Assembly (NCBI RefSeq): GCF_900101905.1
Contig: NZ_FNAJ01000001.1
Location: forward strand, 868,001 to 932,000
Length of the DNA: 64,000 bases
Origin: Myxococcus virescens
GTDB taxonomy: Bacteria; Myxococcota; Myxococcia; Myxococcales; Myxococcaceae
Direction of reading: 5' to 3'
Part shown: positions 17,549-29,493 of the stretch, in pieces
How the letters are laid out: each line of letters starts with the position of its first letter
Numbering within the stretch: the stretch's first letter is position 1
Notes under the pieces: generated by a model
What the model was told of the DNA's origin: nothing
The model's input: the letters and a program-made list of their open reading frames with translations, nothing else
Databases searched by the model: none
Made by a program: the position numbers and the translations under genes

Positions 17549-18988
17549 ATGGACGCGAAGGGGCTACGGACGTTCCTGGAGATTCCCTACGACGAGCTCG
17601 AGGAGCGCAACCTCAAGGTCAAGGAGCAGCGCCTCAAGCACATCGCGCAGGAGAAGCTCCGTGACGAGCGCATCGAGTACCTGACGAAGGAACGCGCCAT
17701 CAAGGCGGTCACCGTGTGCTTCACCGACCTCGAGGGTCGGCTGCACATGCTGGACTACGACAAGAAGTTCCTCATCAAGAGCGCCGACAACCTCACCTTC
17801 GACGGCTCCTCCATCCGGGGCTTCTCCGCGCAGCAGGAGAGCGACCTGCGGCTGAACATCGACTGGAGCGCCTTCTATTGGCTGCCCTCGGACATCTTCG
17901 GCCCGGGCAAGGTGCTGGTGTTCAGCGAGGTGCACGAGCGTGACGGCACGCAGTACCAGTCCGACCTGCGTGGCAGGCTGAAGCAGCTCACCGAGTCGAT
18001 GTACCAGAAAGACGGCACGGTGGTTCACGCGGCGCCTGAAATCGAGGGCTTCCTCTTCAAGGGCCGCGACGCCGAGCACCACTTCCACGAGAAGGGCCAC
18101 TTCGACTTCATCTCCACCGGCGGCTACTACCACTCGCTGCCCGGTGACGTGCTGCGCACGTTCATCGACAAGGTGGCCGAGGCCCAGCGCGCCATGGGCT
18201 TCCAGAACGAGAAGGACCACCCCGAGGTGGCGCCCAGCCAGTTCGAAATCAACTTCTCGTACAGCGAGGCCCTCATCGCGGCCGACCAGATTCAGCTCTA
18301 CAAGCTGCTCAGCCGCCAGGTGGCCGCGCAGCTGGACTGCACCGCCAGCTTCCTCCCGAAGCCGGTGACGGGCGTCAATGGCAACGGCATGCACATGAAC
18401 CTGTCGCTGTCCAAGGGCGGGAAGAACCTCTTCCACGACCAGAACGGCCCGGACGGCCTCAGCCCCATGGGCTGGGACTTCATCGACCGCATCCTCACCA
18501 GCGCGAATGACATCTGCCTCACGCTCAACTCCAGCGTGAACGCGTACCGCCGCCTGGACCCGCACTTCGAGGCCCCCAACCAGATCAAGGCCAGCGCCAA
18601 CAACCGCGGTGCCATGGTGCGCATCCCCTTCGGCAACGAGCGCAGCGCGCGCATCGAGTGCCGCTCGGTGGCGCCGGACTCCAACCCGTACCTGGTGCTC
18701 TACACCCTGCTGCGCACCGGCCTGGAGGGCCCGCAGCCGCAGGAGGACGCGGAGACCAAGCGCAGCCGCACCCGCTTCCTGCCGGACAACATCTTCGACG
18801 CCATCCGCATCTTCAAGGGCAGCCAGTTCGTGGCGTCCATCCTGGGTGAGAACGTGCAGAGCAAGTTCGCCGAGCTCAAGACGACCACGGCCGAGCGCAG
18901 CCCGAAGCAGCTGGGCACCCGTGTGAAGTACTCAGAGGTCAAGTTCCACCACGAGGTCACCAACCAGTACCTCTGGAACCAGTTCTAG
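17549..18988 (+). CDS. Glutamine synthetase
   Basis: Glutamine synthetase of 479 residues, ligating ammonia to glutamate with ATP. The beta-grasp domain contains FDGSSIRGF; the catalytic domain has APEIEGF, APSQFEINFSY, NGNGMHMNLSLSKGG and NNRGAMVRIPFG, all class I signatures. The adenylylation loop tyrosine of enterobacterial GlnA is not apparent near the C-terminus, so control by GlnE is doubtful. An N-terminal 50-residue helical extension (LEERNLKVKEQRLKHIAQEK) is longer than in typical GlnA. GGGAGG at 17535-17540 precedes ATG 17549. It is monocistronic. Confidence 0.9.
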   Translation: MDAKGLRTFLEIPYDELEERNLKVKEQRLKHIAQEKLRDERIEYLTKERAIKAVTVCFTDLEGRLHMLDYDKKFLIKSADNLTFDGSSIRGFSAQQESDLRLNIDWSAFYWLPSDIFGPGKVLVFSEVHERDGTQYQSDLRGRLKQLTESMYQKDGTVVHAAPEIEGFLFKGRDAEHHFHEKGHFDFISTGGYYHSLPGDVLRTFIDKVAEAQRAMGFQNEKDHPEVAPSQFEINFSYSEALIAADQIQLYKLLSRQVAAQLDCTASFLPKPVTGVNGNGMHMNLSLSKGGKNLFHDQNGPDGLSPMGWDFIDRILTSANDICLTLNSSVNAYRRLDPHFEAPNQIKASANNRGAMVRIPFGNERSARIECRSVAPDSNPYLVLYTLLRTGLEGPQPQEDAETKRSRTRFLPDNIFDAIRIFKGSQFVASILGENVQSKFAELKTTTAERSPKQLGTRVKYSEVKFHHEVTNQYLWNQF

Positions 18989-19019
18989 GAACGGACGTCC
19001 GCACCGCCGGATTTCAGGA

Positions 19020-19054
19020 GCCGCCGCCCTCCCGCGACATGGGGAGGCGGCGGC
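19020..19054. terminator. Hairpin between glutamine synthetase and the permease
   Basis: GCCGCCGCCCTCCC at 19020-19033 can pair with GGGGAGGCGGCGGC at 19041-19054 across a seven-base loop, with one offset near the loop. It lies between convergent genes and is very stable by inspection. No U tract follows. Confidence 0.6.
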
Positions 19055-19062
19055 TTCGTCCG

Positions 19063-20376
19063 TTACAGCGGCTCGCTGCGAAGCGCCGCTGACGGCTCGG
19101 GAGCCCGGGGCCGCGACAGCCGCAGCAGCACCACGCCAGCGACGAGGGTGAGGGCCATGGTGACGCCTTCGCGCGGGTTGGCGCCGAAGGCCACCAACGT
19201 CAGCCCCAGCCCCAGCGCGGGCACCGCCAGCAAGGCGTGAAGCGGACGCAGCCCCCGCTCGCGCCGCCAGGCCAGCGCGGCCAGCGCGGCGGACGTGACG
19301 CCGTACTGCATCAGCACCGCGATGCTGGAGAGGGCGAACAGCTCCGACAGGTCGCCCAGGTTGACGAACAGCAGGACCAGCGCCCAGGTGACAACCAGCG
19401 CGCGCACCGGCACGCCTCCGGCGGACATCCCGTCCAGCCTCAGCAGCGTGTGCGCGCCTGACGCCAGCGCGGACAGGTAGCGCGGCGTCGTCACCATCAT
19501 CCCCAGGCAGATGCCCAGCGCGGACACGCTGGTGCCCGCCTTCACCCACCCTTCGAGCCCGGGCCCGCCCCACACGCCCGCCGCCGCGGCCAACGGCGCG
19601 GCCTGAGAGGCCAGCTCCGGCAGCGCGGCCACGCACGCCCACACCAGGCCCACGTACAGCAGCACCGCCACCAGCAGCGAGCCCACCGTGGCCAGCGGCA
19701 CGGTGCGCGACGACGAGCGCACCTGCCCCGCAATCACCGGGACGATTTCGAAGCCCTGGTAGGCGAACATCACCGTCAACCCCGCCCGCAACCACGACAC
19801 GTCCACGGCCGGGCCCGCGGCCACCGCCGCGGAGGGAGGAGGCCCCGACAGCGCCAGGAAGGCCACCAGCAACGCGGCCAGCGGCAGCAGCTTGAAGACG
19901 GTGAGCGCCGTCCAGGCCCCTGCAGACACGCGGATGCCGGACGCCACCACGCCCGCCAGCGCCGTGACGAGGACGGAGGCGAGCACCGACTGCCCCAGGG
20001 CGCCCTCCAGGCCCAGGGAGGGTGCCACCGCCTGGGAGAGGCCCGCCACCACCGCGGCGGTGCTCAGGAACGCGCTGACGTAGGCCACCCACCCCACCAG
20101 GAAGGACGCCCGCTCTCCAAAGGCCGCGCGCGCGAAGAGGACGGGCCCGCCGTCCTCGTCGAAACGCCGGCCCAGCACGGCGAAGGCCAGCGCCACCGGT
20201 ATCAACGCGAGCCCGGTGAGCGCGAAGGCGGCAATGGCGCTGGCCCCCGGCGCCAGCGCGGCGACCTCCGCCGGGGCGAAGAAGATGCCGACGCCGACGA
20301 TGCCATTGACGCCGAGCGAGAGGAGCTGGAACGGCCCCACCGGACGCGACGCGGATGCGGAGGAAGGAACCGGCAC
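19063..20376 (-). CDS. APC-family amino-acid permease
   Basis: Inner-membrane transporter of 437 residues with about twelve hydrophobic helices. The first helix has the APC hallmark GVNGIVGVGIFFAP, and helix six carries MFAYQGFEIVPV, similar to YfnA/YhdG-type cationic or small amino-acid permeases. GTG 20376 is the only start before helix one; no good ribosome-binding site is visible on this strand, so the start is uncertain. It is convergent to glutamine synthetase and divergent from the lipoprotein gene. Substrate is not deducible. Confidence 0.82.
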   Translation of the reverse strand: MPVPSSASASRPVGPFQLLSLGVNGIVGVGIFFAPAEVAALAPGASAIAAFALTGLALIPVALAFAVLGRRFDEDGGPVLFARAAFGERASFLVGWVAYVSAFLSTAAVVAGLSQAVAPSLGLEGALGQSVLASVLVTALAGVVASGIRVSAGAWTALTVFKLLPLAALLVAFLALSGPPPSAAVAAGPAVDVSWLRAGLTVMFAYQGFEIVPVIAGQVRSSSRTVPLATVGSLLVAVLLYVGLVWACVAALPELASQAAPLAAAAGVWGGPGLEGWVKAGTSVSALGICLGMMVTTPRYLSALASGAHTLLRLDGMSAGGVPVRALVVTWALVLLFVNLGDLSELFALSSIAVLMQYGVTSAALAALAWRRERGLRPLHALLAVPALGLGLTLVAFGANPREGVTMALTLVAGVVLLRLSRPRAPEPSAALRSEPL

Positions 20377-20507
20377 GGAGGTAGTTCACTACACCTGAGC
20401 GCCGGACACCAATGCACCGGGTGGCCCCCCGATATGGTTTTGGGCGCCGAGCGTTTCGGCCCGACATCCAGGCCGTTTGCCTGAAGCACGGCTCTGAGGA
20501 GGGTTCG

Positions 20508-22031
20508 ATGCGGCTTCACGGTGCGCTGATGGGACTGACTCTGATGTGCGCTGGCTGCGCGACGCTGAGCCGGGGTTTCGGCGCCACGGCCAACGAGGAC
20601 ACGGGCGAGTACGAAACGCCGGAAGAAGAGCTGGTGTACATCGTCCCCGCCGAGGACGCGATGATGGTGGCGCGCCGCATCCTGGAAGAGCAGCGCTACG
20701 ACGTCATGGAGAAGGAAGGCGGGCTGGAGATGTTCTCCTCGGCCCATGAGCCCGGAAAGAACATGCCGGGCCTGCGCACCATCGAGCGCTACTACATCAA
20801 GGGCGAGCGGCTGGGGCCGCGGCAGACCGTCGTGCGCGTCTTCCGGCTCAGCTACAACGAGATGGATACCCAACTGGAGATTCCGCCACAGGCGGCGGGC
20901 AAGCGGGAGGCGGCCATGTTCGCCGCGCTGGATGCCCATCCCTTTGACGCCACGCGGGACGCCTTCACCTACGCGAACGGACCCAGTGGTCCCCGGGCGG
21001 TGCCCATGGAGGACCCGTTCAAGAACGCGCCGGGCATGGAGCGCATGCGAATGGTGCGCGGCGTGCGCGACCTGGACATCGAGCGGACCTTGCTGCAGCG
21101 GCTGGAGATGGTGCCCGCGCTGGAGCTGGTGGGCAGCAACGCGCCCGTGCCCATCCGCTCCGTGACGCCAGAAGGAGGACAGACGGAGCAGGCGCCGCAG
21201 GCGCCGGAGTGTGGCACCCCGGTGGACGGCGCCGGCCCGCTGATGGCGCCAGGGCACGTGCTGCTGCTGGCGGACCCCCTGGGCACGCGGGAGTTGCCCG
21301 CGGCGGCGCTGCGGATGCTCTGTGAAGCCACGGCCCAGGGCCTGCCGGTGACGCTGGCCCTGTCGCTGCCCGCCTCCGAGCAGCCGCTGCTGGAGACCTA
21401 CCTGGCGAGCCCGGGCCAGCACCAGGACCTCCAGACGATGATGAGCGAGAGCCCCTTCTGGCGCCGCACCTATCAGGACGGCCGCAGCAGCAGCGCCATG
21501 CTCTGGCTCATCGAACAGGCACGCCGGCTGCGCGCCTCTGGCAAGGACATCTCCGTGGTGGCCTTCGACGCCGAGAAGGCCCAGGGCAACGAGCGTGAGG
21601 CGGAGATGGCCCAGCACCTGCTGGCCCACCAGCAGACACGCGCCCAGGCCTGGACGCTGGTGCTCGCGGGTGGCACGCACGTGCGGACTGCGGGCGTGAA
21701 CTGGGACAGCGACTATGCGCCGCTGGGAGCGCGGCTGGCCCAGGTCCTCCCGTCGGTGCGCGCGCTCGACGTGGGCTTCACGCGAGGCACGCAGTTCTCC
21801 TGCCGCTTCAACGTCTGGGACTCGGTGGAGTGCAACGTGTTCGCCATCAGTCCCACGAAAGAGGTCCGGCAGAAGCCCGACATCGCCTCCGGGGTGCGGC
21901 TCTTCCCGCAGCCGCTCGCGGAGGGCTTTCATGGCCGCCTCTACGTGGGGGCGCTGAGCGCGTCACCTCCGGCGCTCCATCGGCTGGCCCCCACCCCCGC
22001 CGCCCCGACACTGCCCGCCACCTCGCCGTAG
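20508..22031 (+). CDS. Tiki/ChaN-like putative lipoprotein
   Basis: Exported protein of 507 residues. The N-terminus MRLHGALMGLTLMCAGC is a short signal with a near-consensus lipobox ending at Cys17. The first half is unrecognised, with EEELVYIVPAEDAMMVARRIL at its start (16-residue core quoted in part). The second half resembles the ChaN/Tiki or erythromycin-esterase fold: VLLLADPLGTRELP, TYQDGRSSSAM and LVLAGGTHVRT stand where that family has GExHG, the DGR motif and GxxHA. Several expected acidic and His ligands are replaced. GAGGAGGG precedes ATG 20508. Function unknown. Confidence 0.68.
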   Translation: MRLHGALMGLTLMCAGCATLSRGFGATANEDTGEYETPEEELVYIVPAEDAMMVARRILEEQRYDVMEKEGGLEMFSSAHEPGKNMPGLRTIERYYIKGERLGPRQTVVRVFRLSYNEMDTQLEIPPQAAGKREAAMFAALDAHPFDATRDAFTYANGPSGPRAVPMEDPFKNAPGMERMRMVRGVRDLDIERTLLQRLEMVPALELVGSNAPVPIRSVTPEGGQTEQAPQAPECGTPVDGAGPLMAPGHVLLLADPLGTRELPAAALRMLCEATAQGLPVTLALSLPASEQPLLETYLASPGQHQDLQTMMSESPFWRRTYQDGRSSSAMLWLIEQARRLRASGKDISVVAFDAEKAQGNEREAEMAQHLLAHQQTRAQAWTLVLAGGTHVRTAGVNWDSDYAPLGARLAQVLPSVRALDVGFTRGTQFSCRFNVWDSVECNVFAISPTKEVRQKPDIASGVRLFPQPLAEGFHGRLYVGALSASPPALHRLAPTPAAPTLPATSP

Positions 22032-22035
22032 CAAC

Positions 22036-22067
22036 GGCAAGTCCTGCCGGGGTTGGCAAGCCTTGCC
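22036..22067 (+). promoter_or_regulatory. Paired GGCAA-N3-TTGCC-type inverted repeats (putative activator sites)
   Basis: Two copies of a 13-bp imperfect palindrome lie at 22036-22048 (GGCAAGTCCTGCC) and 22055-22067 (GGCAAGCCTTGCC), 19 bp apart. A partial third, GGCAATATCTGC, is at 22089-22100. They sit 89-108 bp upstream of the sigma-54 element, where bacterial enhancer-binding proteins usually bind. The same motif precedes the other sigma-54 promoter at 29.4 kb. Confidence 0.65.
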
Positions 22068-22143
22068 GCACCGGAATGGCGCGGGCGCGGCAATATCTGC
22101 TTCACCTGCCATGGATTCCCAGGCACGGACGCCGTGCAATGGC

Positions 22144-22159
22144 TGGCATCCGGGTTGCT
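22144..22159 (+). promoter_or_regulatory. Sigma-54 (-24/-12) promoter
   Basis: TGGCATCCGGGTTGCT matches the sigma-54 consensus TGGCACG-N4-TTGCW, with exactly ten bases between the GG and GC dinucleotides. Transcription should start near 22170, giving a leader of about 66 bases to the ATG at 22236. The operon it would drive includes an FHA-type sigma-54 activator. Confidence 0.78.
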
Positions 22160-22235
22160 CTTCCCCTGCTCGCCACGCTCCGCCGGCCCGCATGACGCGG
22201 TGCCGCGACGAGGGCGTGCAGCCAGGAAGAGCTCC

Positions 22236-22748
22236 ATGAAGAAGTCGCTTTCGTTCGTGTCGAAGTCCGTTGCCGCGCTCGCGATGCTCAGCACCCTGCC
22301 CGCCTTCGCGGGGACCGCGACCTACTCGGGCGCGCTCTGTACGTCGGTCTCGGGCTTCCACAACCCGACCGTCTTTCGCAGTGGCCGCCTCCTCAATTCC
22401 AACGCGAACACGCTCGAGGTCGTCTGCCCGATTCAGCGCAACATCGCCGCGCCCTCCTTCTCTGAATCGCTGTCCGTCAGCGTCACCGCGCTGGACCCGC
22501 ACCTGACGGAGAACGTCTGCTGCACCGCGACGGTGGCCGAGAAGGACGGCTCCTCCCTGGCTTCGTCCTCCGCGTGCTCCAGCTGGGGTGCGGACACGGC
22601 CAACCACAACTCCTTCTCCATCAACCTCCCGTCGGTGTTCGCGGGCGTCAACGGCTACGTGAGCCTGCGCTGCGTGCTGCCGGGGCAGTACACCAGCGGC
22701 TCCAGCACGTACGCGTCCGTCCTCGCCAGCTTCGTCGTCACGGAGTAG
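22236..22748 (+). CDS. Small secreted cysteine-containing protein
   Basis: Protein of 170 residues with a clear signal peptide (KSVAALAMLSTLPAFA, cleavage after AFA). The mature chain carries six or more cysteines (GALCTSVSG, VVCPIQRN, NVCCTATV, SACSSW, LRCVLPG) spread through a Ser- and Thr-rich beta-type sequence, suggesting a disulfide-stabilised extracellular fold. No family function is known to me. AGGAAGAG lies seven bases before ATG 22236. It is first in the sigma-54-driven operon and is followed after five bases by the next gene. Confidence 0.75.
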   Translation: MKKSLSFVSKSVAALAMLSTLPAFAGTATYSGALCTSVSGFHNPTVFRSGRLLNSNANTLEVVCPIQRNIAAPSFSESLSVSVTALDPHLTENVCCTATVAEKDGSSLASSSACSSWGADTANHNSFSINLPSVFAGVNGYVSLRCVLPGQYTSGSSTYASVLASFVVTE

Positions 22749-22753
22749 CCACC

Positions 22754-23430
22754 ATGCGACAGGTTCGTTGGGGAATCCTGGGTCTGGCCACGGCCGCCGT
22801 TGCCGCCGCCAGTGGGTGGAGCATGTGGGGGGCCACGCCCGAAGCCCCACCGGCGCGCGCGGAAGCCGCCGAGGCCCGGCCCGGGTCCCCAGCGGACCTG
22901 ACGTCGGAGGTGCGGGCCTTGCGCGCGGAGCTGGAGGCGCTGCGCCGGGGACACGGGCACCTGCTGCAACGCGTGGAGTCGGTGGGGCGCCCCGCGCCGC
23001 TGCCCGTGCCCGAGGAGGCGGCAGCGCCCGCAACCCGGGCGGCAGCGCCCACCGCGCAAACCCTGGCCACGCTGGAGGTTGCTCGCGAGGAGCGGCGACA
23101 GGAGTTGGAAGCCGAGCTGCAGGCCGCCGCCCATACCGAGCCGCGTGACAGGGAATGGGCGGGACAGACGGAGACGCTCGTCACCCGTGCGTTCAGCGGT
23201 CCGGACTTCGCGGGCTCACGTCTGACGCGCGTGGACTGCCGCACCCGGATGTGTGTGCTGGAGGTGGAGCATGACGCGGCCGAGGCACGCGCGGAATTGC
23301 TGTCATCCCTGATGAGGGTGAACGGCCTGCAGGGGCAGGCGGTGATGCGGCTCGCGGACGATGGAAGCCGGCTGGCCTCGCGCATCTACCTGTCGCGTGC
23401 GGGTGAGTCTCTTCCCATGACGCTGCGGCC

Positions 23431-23434
<4 letters not shown>
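22754..23434 (+). CDS. Membrane-anchored coiled-coil protein
   Basis: Protein of 226 residues with an N-terminal signal anchor ([17 protein letters not shown]) and a Pro/Ala-rich linker. A coiled-coil-like helix ([17 protein letters not shown]) comes next, then a second charged helix. A small C-terminal domain contains [14 protein letters not shown], whose two Cys could pair. The bulk probably lies in the periplasm. It sits between the secreted protein and the sigma-54 activator and overlaps the latter by four bases (ATGA), so it likely belongs to the same signalling unit. Not a recognised family. Confidence 0.72.
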
Positions 23435-25349
<1,915 letters not shown>

Positions 25350-25353
<4 letters not shown>

Positions 25354-28300
25354 AATCCTCCTCCGGGCGATTGGATCCCCCCGCGGAGTTCGAGGAGTAC
25401 CGGCTGCTGCGCCCCCTGGGGCACGGCGCCATGGGACAGGTGTTCCTGGCGCAGGACACGCTGTTGGACCGGCAGGTGGCGGTGAAGTTCATCGCCACGG
25501 CGCAGGGACGGCTGCCGGACGCGGCGGCGCGCGCGCGCTTCTTCCAGGAGGCGCGCGCCATCGCCCGGCTCCAGCACCCCAACGTGGTGGCCATCCACCG
25601 CGTCGGCGAGGTGCGCGGTCAGCCCTACCTGGTGTCCGAGCTCATCCGAGGAGAGCCGCTGGACCGGTTGCAGCGGCCGGTGGATGCACAGCGGGCGCTC
25701 GCGTTGGGCCTTGGGCTCGCCAGAGGGCTGGCCGCGGCGCACCGGCGCGGCATCCTCCACCGGGACATCAAGCCCGCCAATGCCATCCTGTCCGAGGACG
25801 GCGAGGTGAAGCTGCTCGACTTCGGACTCGCGGAGTCCGCGTTCGCGGAGGAGGCGCTTCCTGCCTCGGCGGCGGGCGCGGACGTTCCGACTTCGCCGGG
25901 GCCGAGCCCCAAAGACACTCGGCCGATGCCTGGGCCACGGCCCGTGGATACCCAGCCCCTCCCCGTGCCGGATGTCACGGATGCTGTGTCCTCGCCGGGC
26001 CCTCGTCCCACGGACACCCGGCCGCTCTCCGTCATGCAGGGGCGCGATACCGGCCCACGTCTCGGCACCGAAGCAAGCGACGCCCCGTCGCCGCACGCCG
26101 ATGAGGCCCGCCAGGATTTCGTTCCAGGCACGCCGCTCTATCTCGCGCCCGAGCTGTGGCGCGGTGAGCCCGCCAGCCGGGCCAGCGACGTCTATGCGCT
26201 GGGCGTCCTCCTCTACGAACTGTGCGCGGGCCACGCGCCCCATGAGGGCGTACCGTTGGAGCAGCTCGGGGCCGCGATACAGGAGCGCCCCCCGCTCCCC
26301 CTCGCCGAGCGTGCACCCGGAGCGTCGCCAGCCTTCGCCGCCATCGTGGACCGATGCGTCGACGCGGACCCGGCCCGGCGCTACGAGTCGGGTGACGCAC
26401 TTCGGGAAGCACTCGAAGCGCTGAGCACGCCCACGCGCGCCAGTGCCATCCCCGCTGGCAATCCCTACCTGGGCCTGCGGGCCTTCGGTGCCGCGCACCG
26501 GAGCGTCTTCTTCGGCCGCGAACCCGAGCTGCGAGAGGTCCTGGACCGGCTGCGCGGCGACACCTTCGTCCTGCTGGCGGGCGACTCCGGCGTGGGCAAA
26601 TCCTCGCTGTGCCGGGCAGGCATTCTCCCTGCTGTCAGCCAGAGCGGCCTGGAGGATGGCGGGCCCGCATGGGCAGTCATCTCCGGGACACCCGGGCGCC
26701 GTCCGCTGGAGACATGGGTGGAGCTGCTGGCCCCCGTGGTCGGAGAGAGCGCGGATGCCTTGCGCGCACGCCTCGCCGCCGAGGAGCCCGGCGTCCTGGC
26801 CCGAGCCCTGCGCCGCCGGCCCACGAACGCGCCTCCCCTGCTCCTCTTCATCGACCAGCTCGAGGAGCTCGTCACCTTCTCGGAGCCCACGCAGGCGGCC
26901 CGGCTCGCCGAGGAACTGGCCCTGGTGCTGCGCCGCTCGCCCCGCTTCCGCCTCCTCGCCACCGCTCGCAGCGACTGCCTCACACGGCTGGTGGCCCTCC
27001 CGGGTCTGGGTGATGAACTGCCGCGCGCGCTCCACCTGCTGCGCGCCCTCTCCGAACACGGGCTGCGAGAAGCCGTGGCGGGCCCCCTCCGCGTGCTGGG
27101 CATGCGCTTCGAAAGCCCCGCCATGGTGGACGCCCTGGTCGCCTCCGCGGCCCGGGCAGAGGGAGGACTGCCGCTGCTCCAGTTCGCGCTGGAGGCACTC
27201 TGGGAGGCACGCGATTCCCAGCGCCAGCTCATCCCCGCCGCCGCACTGGAGGCCCTGGGCGGCGTGGAAGGCGCGCTGGCCCGTCACGCGGACGCCGTGG
27301 TCGCCCGTCTCCGGCCCGAGCAACGGCCTCGCGCCCGGGCAATGCTCCTGGAGTTGGTGACGCCCGAGGGCACGCGCCTGCGCCGCACCCAGGAGGAGCT
27401 GCTGCGGGGCCCCGACGACGACGCCGGACGCGCGGTGCTGGACGGACTGGTGCGCGGCCGGTTGCTCACCGCGGGCGAGGCGGAGGACGGAGACGGCGTG
27501 TACACGCTGGCCCACGAGAGCCTCGTCACCGGCTGGGACACCCTGCGCGGGTGGTTGGGGCAGGACGAGCAACGCCGCGCCGTGCGCATGCGCCTGGAGC
27601 GCGCCGCCGCGGAGTGGGAGCGGCTGGGCCAGCCGCCCGAGCTGCTCTACGGCGAGCGGCAGCTCACCGAGAGCCGCGCCGCGGGCCTTTCCCATGTCGA
27701 GAAACCCCGGGAGCGAGACTTCCTCTCCCGCTCACGAAGGGCCGTGCGTCGACGTCGGGCGACGCGCTGGCTGGCCGTGGCCCTGGTGCCCCTGGTGCTG
27801 GGAGGCGTGGTGGGCGTCACTCGCGTGCAGGCCCGGGCGCACCTGGATGCCCGCATCAACCGCCACCTGGACGAGGCCCAGGCGCAGCAGGTCGCGTTGG
27901 ACATGCACCGCGCCGAGCTGGACCAACTGAGCGCCGAAGCCTTCACCCTGTTCGACACGCCGGGCCCTCAGAACCGCGAAGCGGCCGAAGCCGTGTGGAG
28001 CCGCGCCCAACAGACCCGGCAGGCGGTGGAGGAGACCGCGCTGCGCGCCATGTCGGAGCTGGAGGCCGCCTGGGGTCTGGCGCCCGGAAACCCTCGGGTG
28101 AGCCCGCTCATGGCCAACTTGTTGGTAACGCGCGTGGAGTTCGCCGAACAGGAACGCCAACCCGAGCAGCGCGCGCAGTGGCTCGCGCGGCTCGGGGCCC
28201 ATGACCCCATGGGCGAGCTGCGCCGGGGGCTGACGGCACCGGCACGGCTGACGCTCACCAGCGAGCCCGCGGGCGCTCGCGTGCGGCTGCTGGAGCCCAC

Positions 28301-29303
28301 GCCGGAGGGAGAGCCCGTCCCGGGACGCGACCTGGGACAGACGCCCCTGCACGAGGAGGCACTGCCCGCGGGGTCCCACCTCCTGGTGCTGGAAGCGCCG
28401 GGCCGGTTTCCGGTGCGCGTCCCCGTGCTCCTCGCATCCGGCGAGCGGCTGGCGCTGGACGTGCCCCTTCCAGCCGCGGAGTCGGTACCCGAGGGCTTCG
28501 TGCACATCCCCGCCGGACGCTTCCTCCAGGGCGCGTCGGAGAGCGAATACCTGCGGCGTGCCTTCTTCTTCGCGCCGCCACTGCATCGGGTGGACACGGA
28601 CGCGTACCTCATCGCGCGGCACGAGGTGACGTTCGCGCAGTACATCGCCTTCCTGGAGACGCTGCCCCCGGAGGAGCGCGCCGCGCGGATGCCGGGCTCG
28701 CGCCGCCGCCTCACCGTGGTGGACCTGGCCCACGAGCCGGATGGCCGCTGGCGGCTCACCCTGCGCCCCGCGTCCGCCAGCTACAGCGTGAGGGACGGTG
28801 AACGACTGCGCTACGGCAAGCGGGACCGCCGGCAGGAGCAGGACTGGCTGCGCTTCCCCGTGTCCGCCGTCTCCTTCGACGATGCCCTGGCCTACGTGGC
28901 GTGGCTGGACCGCACCGGCCAGGTACCGGGCGCGCGCATGTGCACGGAGCGGGAGTGGGAACGGGCCGCGCGAGGCGCGGACGGCCGCCGCTACCCCGCG
29001 GGCGACTGGCTGGCGCCGGACGACGCCAACCATGACGCCACCTATGGCCGGGAGCCCTGGGGCTTCGGCCCCGACGAAGTGGGCAGCCACCCGCGCTCGC
29101 GGAGCCCCTTCGGCGTGGACGACCTGGTGGGCAACGTGTGGGAGTGGACGCGCTCCGACGTGGACCCGGAGAAGCCGTCCGCCCAGGGCGGCAGCTGGTA
29201 CCAGAGCGACCTGACGGCCCACACCGCCAACCGGGACCGCGTGGAGCGGACGCAGCGAGAGGCCCTCATCGGCTTTCGCGTCTGCGCCACGCCGCGCCCC
29301 TGA
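25350..29303 (+). CDS. Ser/Thr kinase-STAND-TM-PEGA-FGE-like fusion protein
   Basis: Membrane protein of 1317 residues. Kinase domain at about 15-350: [17 protein letters not shown] near 137, DFGL near 156, GTPLYLAPE near 260. The DFG-to-APE segment is about 110 residues instead of 20-35; it holds a Pro-rich insert with DTRPM, DTQPL and DTRPL units (Thr190, 201, 223). A STAND-type NTPase follows ([18 protein letters not shown], Walker [11 protein letters not shown] near 411). One TM helix lies near 808, then a PEGA-like domain ([12 protein letters not shown]) and a C-terminal formylglycine-enzyme-like domain ([21 protein letters not shown]). The FGE active-site Cys pair is absent, so this part is probably structural or ligand-binding. 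Confidence 0.9.
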
Positions 29304-29319
29304 ACGGGCGTCCCCTGCC

Positions 29320-29406
29320 GGCAATCCCTGCCAGCCCCCTGGCAATCCTTGCCGTCCATTCCTGCTCGCAACGCATGCCAGGACACGGCTGCCTGCAAGT
29401 CCTGCC
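29320..29406 (+). promoter_or_regulatory. Repeated GGCAA-type inverted repeats (putative activator sites)
   Basis: GGCAATCCCTGCC at 29320-29332 and GGCAATCCTTGCC at 29341-29353 are 21 bp apart; a looser copy, TGCAAGTCCTGCC, is at 29394-29406. They match the motif upstream of the 22-kb operon and lie 120, 99 and 46 bp upstream of a sigma-54 element. The binding protein is inferred to be the FHA activator encoded at 23.4-25.4 kb. Confidence 0.65.
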
Positions 29407-29439
29407 AGGGACACCAGCCACCGGGCGGCACGCGCTGAG

Positions 29440-29455
29440 TGGCATGGCGGATGCT
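29440..29455 (+). promoter_or_regulatory. Sigma-54 (-24/-12) promoter
   Basis: TGGCATGGCGGATGCT keeps the GG and GC dinucleotides with exactly ten bases between them and matches TGGCAYG-N4-NTGCW. Transcription should start near 29467. This argues for GTG 29494 rather than ATG 29476 as the downstream start, since the latter would leave only about nine leader bases. Confidence 0.75.
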
Positions 29456-29493
29456 CTGTCACCGCGTACTCCACGATGACCGAGGTGTCTCAC

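Noticed and set aside
22089..22100. Third activator site GGCAATATCTGC in the 22-kb leader
   Set aside because: The right arm is incomplete; kept only as a partial match, not a separate site.
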